A DNA stretch of 64,000 bases from Thermococcus sp. EP1. Lineage in GTDB: Archaea; Methanobacteriota_B; Thermococci; Thermococcales; Thermococcaceae. Shown here piece by piece: positions 61,529 through 64,000 of the stretch. The translations under genes were made by a program, and so were the position numbers. How positions within the stretch are numbered: the stretch's first letter is position 1; the number at the start of each line of letters is the position of its first letter. The notes beneath the pieces are model-generated. The model saw nothing but the letters and a program-made list of their open reading frames with translations, had not been told where the DNA came from and made no database searches. The DNA is taken from assembly GCF_001317345.1 (NCBI RefSeq), contig NZ_JXCG01000006.1, forward strand, positions 1-64,000, in the 5' to 3' direction.

Positions 61529-62284
61529 ATGTATGAGTGGAATGAGATAGCACTTAATCTTGCAAAGGATATTGAAAGGGAAATTATGCCACTTTTTGGC
61601 ACAAAAAAAGCTGGAGAATTTATTGGATTCAGTCCAAGTGGTGATAAAACAAAGTTTGTTGACAAAATAGCTGAAGATATAGTTTTGGAGTATCTTAAAC
61701 CCCTTGGAGTGAACATAATAAGTGAGGAAATTGGGAGCATAGATACCGGGAGCAAGTACTCTGTCATCGTTGATCCCATTGACGGTTCTTTCAATTTTAT
61801 TCATGGAATCCCGATCTTTGGATTCAGCTTTGCAGTTTTTAAAGAGAAAAAGCCAGTGTATTCCATGTTATATGAGTTCATGCCTAAAAATGTTTACGAA
61901 GGAATTCCAGGACAGGGAGCATACCTAAACGGAGATAGAATAAGAGTAAAAACGCTAAATGAAAAATCGATCTCAATAAGCTTTTATACAAGAGGAAGGG
62001 GAGCAAAACTAGTTGAAAAAGTTAGAAGAACTAGGGTATTGGGAGCCATTGCGATAGAGTTGGCATATCTTGCTAGAGGCTCTCTTGATGGGGTTGTAGA
62101 CATAAGAAACTATGTTAGGCCCACTGATATAGCTGCCGGTTACATAATCGCAAAGGAAGCCGGAGCCATTATAACCGACGACAGTGGGGAAGAAATTAGA
62201 TTTGATCTTAGTGCATCAGAGAAGTTGAATATAATAGCTGTAAATGACAAAAGACTTCTCAAATTGATACTCGAAGAGATCTAA
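61529..62284 (+). CDS. Inositol monophosphatase / fructose-1,6-bisphosphatase
   Basis: A 251-residue IMPase-fold phosphatase: ISEEIGSIDTG, catalytic metal motif VDPIDGSFNFIHGIP and the second motif VRPTDIAAGYIIAKEAGA. Archaeal members hydrolyse both inositol-1-phosphate (for the solute di-myo-inositol phosphate) and fructose-1,6-bisphosphate. It follows the DUF63 gene by two bases. Confidence 0.9.
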   Translation: MYEWNEIALNLAKDIEREIMPLFGTKKAGEFIGFSPSGDKTKFVDKIAEDIVLEYLKPLGVNIISEEIGSIDTGSKYSVIVDPIDGSFNFIHGIPIFGFSFAVFKEKKPVYSMLYEFMPKNVYEGIPGQGAYLNGDRIRVKTLNEKSISISFYTRGRGAKLVEKVRRTRVLGAIAIELAYLARGSLDGVVDIRNYVRPTDIAAGYIIAKEAGAIITDDSGEEIRFDLSASEKLNIIAVNDKRLLKLILEEI

Positions 62285-62554
62285 CTTACACTGAAAATGA
62301 AAAACAAAAAAGTACTCAGCTCTCCCAAATCCCGTAGTTCCTTCTCATCAAACTCATAGTTAGTTAAAACGAATTGCAAGAATCACTTAGAAATATTTGA
62401 ATATTTGACAAGTATTACCCCATTAATATGAAAAGTATCTCCTCTAAAATAATTATAATGTGATCAAATCATTAGACTAAAAATATAAGAAAAACAGAAG
62501 ATTCAAACGGGCGAAAGATTTAAAAATAAATCACAAAGAGGTATATGCGGAAGT
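62285..62554 (+). promoter_or_regulatory. Intergenic region with the tRNA-Met promoter
   Basis: About 270 AT-rich bases with no supported gene. GATTTAAAAATA at 62517-62528 is a TATA candidate about 30 bases before the tRNA. Confidence 0.5.
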
Positions 62555-62662
62555 GCCGGGGTGGCTCAGCCTGGTCAGAGCGCCCGGCTCATAGGGCCGC
62601 TCCCTCTTGGGGGAGCCTGAGAAACCGGGAGGTCGCGGGTTCAAAGCCCGCCCCCGGCACCA
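62555..62662 (+). tRNA. tRNA-Met (CAT), with a 30-base intron
   Basis: Acceptor GCCGGGG pairs with CCCCGGC, discriminator A and encoded CCA. The D arm is GCTC...GAGC, the anticodon stem CCCGG/CCGGG with loop CTCATA plus A, and the T arm GCGGG-TTCAAAG-CCCGC. A 30-base insert at about 62594-62623 after position 37 contains a GCTCCC/GGGAGC hairpin, consistent with a bulge-helix-bulge intron cut by the archaeal splicing endonuclease. Exons total 78 bases. Elongator Met is favoured because Thermococcales carry an intron in that tRNA; tRNA-Ile2 (CAT) is the alternative. Confidence 0.9.
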
Positions 62663-62687
62663 TTAAAAGTCTTTTCTAGGTGTTACA

Positions 62688-63131
62688 ATGTTGCTCACAA
62701 ACCACGCAAAAGAAAGGATCATTAAAAGACTTTCAAAACGACGGAGGCTCGACCTAGTTTACTCCTCCATTTTAAAGTTTCTAGAAAGTGCAAACGAAAT
62801 AAAGATAAACGAAAAGATTATCATTTTTACTGATGGGAAGAAGTCTCTCGTGTGCACTAAATTGCCCTCCAAGATTTTAACTAAGAATGAAGCCGAGAAA
62901 ATAAAGAAAATAGAAGATAGTTATGAGTGCATTTTCTGGGGAAAAGAAAGGTTTGCTCGTGTCACAACCCCAAAAAAGTTCCTAAATAGTATCACAGAAG
63001 AGGGATTTTATTTCTATCTCAATCGAGAGAAAAAAGTCCTTTATATCGGAAACATTCAACCACTATTAGCTATAACACTTAGACCAGCAAAAAAAGAGGA
63101 GAGAAACCTATTTATAAATCTCAAAACATGA
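62688..63131 (+). CDS. Conserved hypothetical basic protein
   Basis: A 147-residue Lys/Arg-rich protein beginning LTNHAKERIIKRLSKRRRLDLVYSSIL, a helical part that looks like the YgaT/toxin-type 'HA+ERI+KR' start seen in small archaeal proteins, followed by beta strands. I recognise no family. GGTGTT precedes the ATG, 25 bases after the tRNA. It meets scpA tail to tail with a short gap. Confidence 0.65.
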   Translation: MLLTNHAKERIIKRLSKRRRLDLVYSSILKFLESANEIKINEKIIIFTDGKKSLVCTKLPSKILTKNEAEKIKKIEDSYECIFWGKERFARVTTPKKFLNSITEEGFYFYLNREKKVLYIGNIQPLLAITLRPAKKEERNLFINLKT

Positions 63132-63139
63132 TGAAATCC

Positions 63140-63799
63140 TCAGTTCCCTATAGGTACCACAAATATCTCTCCAAATGGTTCTTCCTGAATGAGCTCTATT
63201 TTCCCCATATTTGCCAAAAACAAGAGATACAGAAAAGTCCTTGCCACTATTTTGGGGCTAGGATCAAATATAAGCTCCCAAAAAGTTATTTTGTCCTTAG
63301 TATTATTGTAGAGCTCTTTCACTATTTCATACAGCTTATTAACATGCTTTTCAATGTCCACACGAAAATCATCGACAACGAATATTTCTTCTTCAATTTG
63401 TACTTTCTTTTTCTTTTTGGGTTTCCTTTTCTCAGTCTCTTCAAGGGCATCCATTAAAGCCTCTATTAAATCATCCAGAGTATAATACCTTTCCGCTCTC
63501 CTAAGAGGTGGAATGTATGGATCAACATCTACCCTTATCCTTTCCTCTTCCTTCTGTTCCTCTTCTTCTTCATCCTTGGCATAGAGCAGGGCCTCAGTTT
63601 TCATTCTAAGGAGAACAGAGGCCGCTAGAATGGCCCTTGCTGAGATTCTCAAATCTAAGTCTCGCATTTCTCTTATACGTTCAATGTATTTCTCGGTAAT
63701 ATCCACTATATCAATGTTCCACGGGTCAACTTTACCCATAGTGACAAGTTGCAAGAGTATATCAATCGGAGTTATTTCTTCTTCTCTTCTATATTCCAT
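63140..63799 (-). CDS. scpA: Segregation and condensation protein ScpA
   Basis: A 219-residue kleisin: N-terminal TPIDILLQLVTMGKVDPWNIDI and YIERIREMRDLDLRISARAILAASVLLRMKTEALL, an acidic/basic linker and a C-terminal winged helix (ITFWELIFDPSPKIVARTFLYLLFLANMGKIELIQEEPFGEI). It closes the SMC ring. The ATG at 63799 follows GGTGAAATAAG, and that site directly follows the smc stop codon, so smc and scpA form an operon. Confidence 0.94.
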   Translation of the reverse strand: MEYRREEEITPIDILLQLVTMGKVDPWNIDIVDITEKYIERIREMRDLDLRISARAILAASVLLRMKTEALLYAKDEEEEEQKEEERIRVDVDPYIPPLRRAERYYTLDDLIEALMDALEETEKRKPKKKKKVQIEEEIFVVDDFRVDIEKHVNKLYEIVKELYNNTKDKITFWELIFDPSPKIVARTFLYLLFLANMGKIELIQEEPFGEIFVVPIGN

Positions 63800-63809
63800 C
63801 TTATTTCAC

Positions 63810-64000
63810 CTACAAACCAAGGGCATTTGCATTTTTTGCCCTTGCTTTCTCCAGGTACTGCATGGCCTTTTCAAGGCTTAAACTGACAACCCTTGAAACT
63901 CCTCTACGCATTGAGACACCAATTATTTTATCAGCGTTCGACATCATGACATCTCTCAATGTAATAACTATGAACTGACTATCTTTTGAAGCTTCCTTTA
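63810..64000 (-). CDS. smc: SMC protein, C-terminal end (partial)
   Basis: The leftward frame ending TAG at 63810 is open to the window edge. Its last residues SKDSQFIVITLRDVMMSNAD and IIGVSMRRGVSRVV are the C-terminal D-loop/H-loop side of the SMC ATPase head. The rest of the gene lies beyond the window. It is immediately upstream of scpA. Confidence 0.92.
   Translation of the reverse strand, partial: KEASKDSQFIVITLRDVMMSNADKIIGVSMRRGVSRVVSLSLEKAMQYLEKARAKNANALGL

Noticed and set aside
63128-63457. Rightward frame across the end of scpA
   Set aside because: Antisense shadow of the kleisin gene.

Overview
The window is chromosomal DNA of a hyperthermophilic euryarchaeon of the order Thermococcales, most likely a lower-GC Thermococcus or close relative. 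The evidence is a full archaellum operon, Nop5/fibrillarin, an MBF1-type factor, EgsA, NikR, NreA, NOB1, UPF0179, two DUF257 proteins (a family known mainly from Thermococcales), a DUF1884 A-domain encapsulin, GGTGA-type ribosome binding sites about five bases before starts, and TTTATA/TTTAAA boxes about 25 bp before short-leader or leaderless starts. No rRNA, CRISPR array or complete insertion sequence was seen.

Layout. 0-3.3 kb: secreted subtilisin, DUF356, MBF1, an acetyltransferase. 3.2-5.9 kb: the mevalonate-entry operon (HMG-CoA synthase, thiolase, DUF35 bridge). 6-8 kb: C/D-box RNP proteins Nop5 and fibrillarin. 8-11 kb: enolase and a frameshifted sodium:solute symporter. 11.2-22.4 kb: archaellum region: an EarA-like wHTH regulator, a methyltransferase-like protein, flaB-C-D-F-G-H-I-J, a large cell-surface protein and a DUF257 protein in one continuous run; flaB is preceded by a tandem TACATA-type repeat. 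22.4-26.6 kb: permease, cupin, NodU-type carbamoyltransferase, aminotransferase. 26.8-34.2 kb: six-gene glycerol operon (FAD oxidase, CCG Fe-S protein, GlpA-like dehydrogenase, NAD/FAD oxidoreductase, DUF1667, FGGY kinase). 34.3-45.8 kb: housekeeping and small genes, including LSm, MobB, JAMM, a cofactor-dependent-type phosphoglycerate mutase, PspC pair, CitG-like protein, an encapsulin/OsmC pair, radical SAM, PPC, ChrB, QueD and a 46-residue C2H2 zinc finger. 45.8-49.1 kb: an AT-rich, gene-poor island holding a ParA plus ribbon-helix-helix (SegAB-like) partition cassette flanked by five copies of an AT-rich, mostly inverted repeat. 49.1-56.6 kb: DUF257, NreA, tRNA-Thr, NikR, a 685-residue exported protein, flavoprotein, HAD, an AAA ATPase with a palindrome at its start, NOB1. 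56.7-64 kb: 5-oxoprolinase pxpABC, UPF0179, EgsA, DUF63, IMPase/FBPase, intron-bearing tRNA-Met, and scpA with the 3' end of smc.

How parts work together. The archaellum run encodes the filament, cytoplasmic ring and motor, with its probable regulator just upstream. The glycerol operon would phosphorylate glycerol and oxidise glycerol-3-phosphate while passing electrons through Fe-S/FAD partners; EgsA makes the lipid sn-glycerol-1-phosphate backbone and the thiolase/HMGS/DUF35 operon starts the isoprenoid chains. Two independent chromosome-segregation modules (ParA/RHH and SMC-ScpA) lie 15 kb apart. The most notable leads are the ParA/RHH cassette with its repeats, the DUF1884 encapsulin next to OsmC, and the putative regulator sites before flaB.
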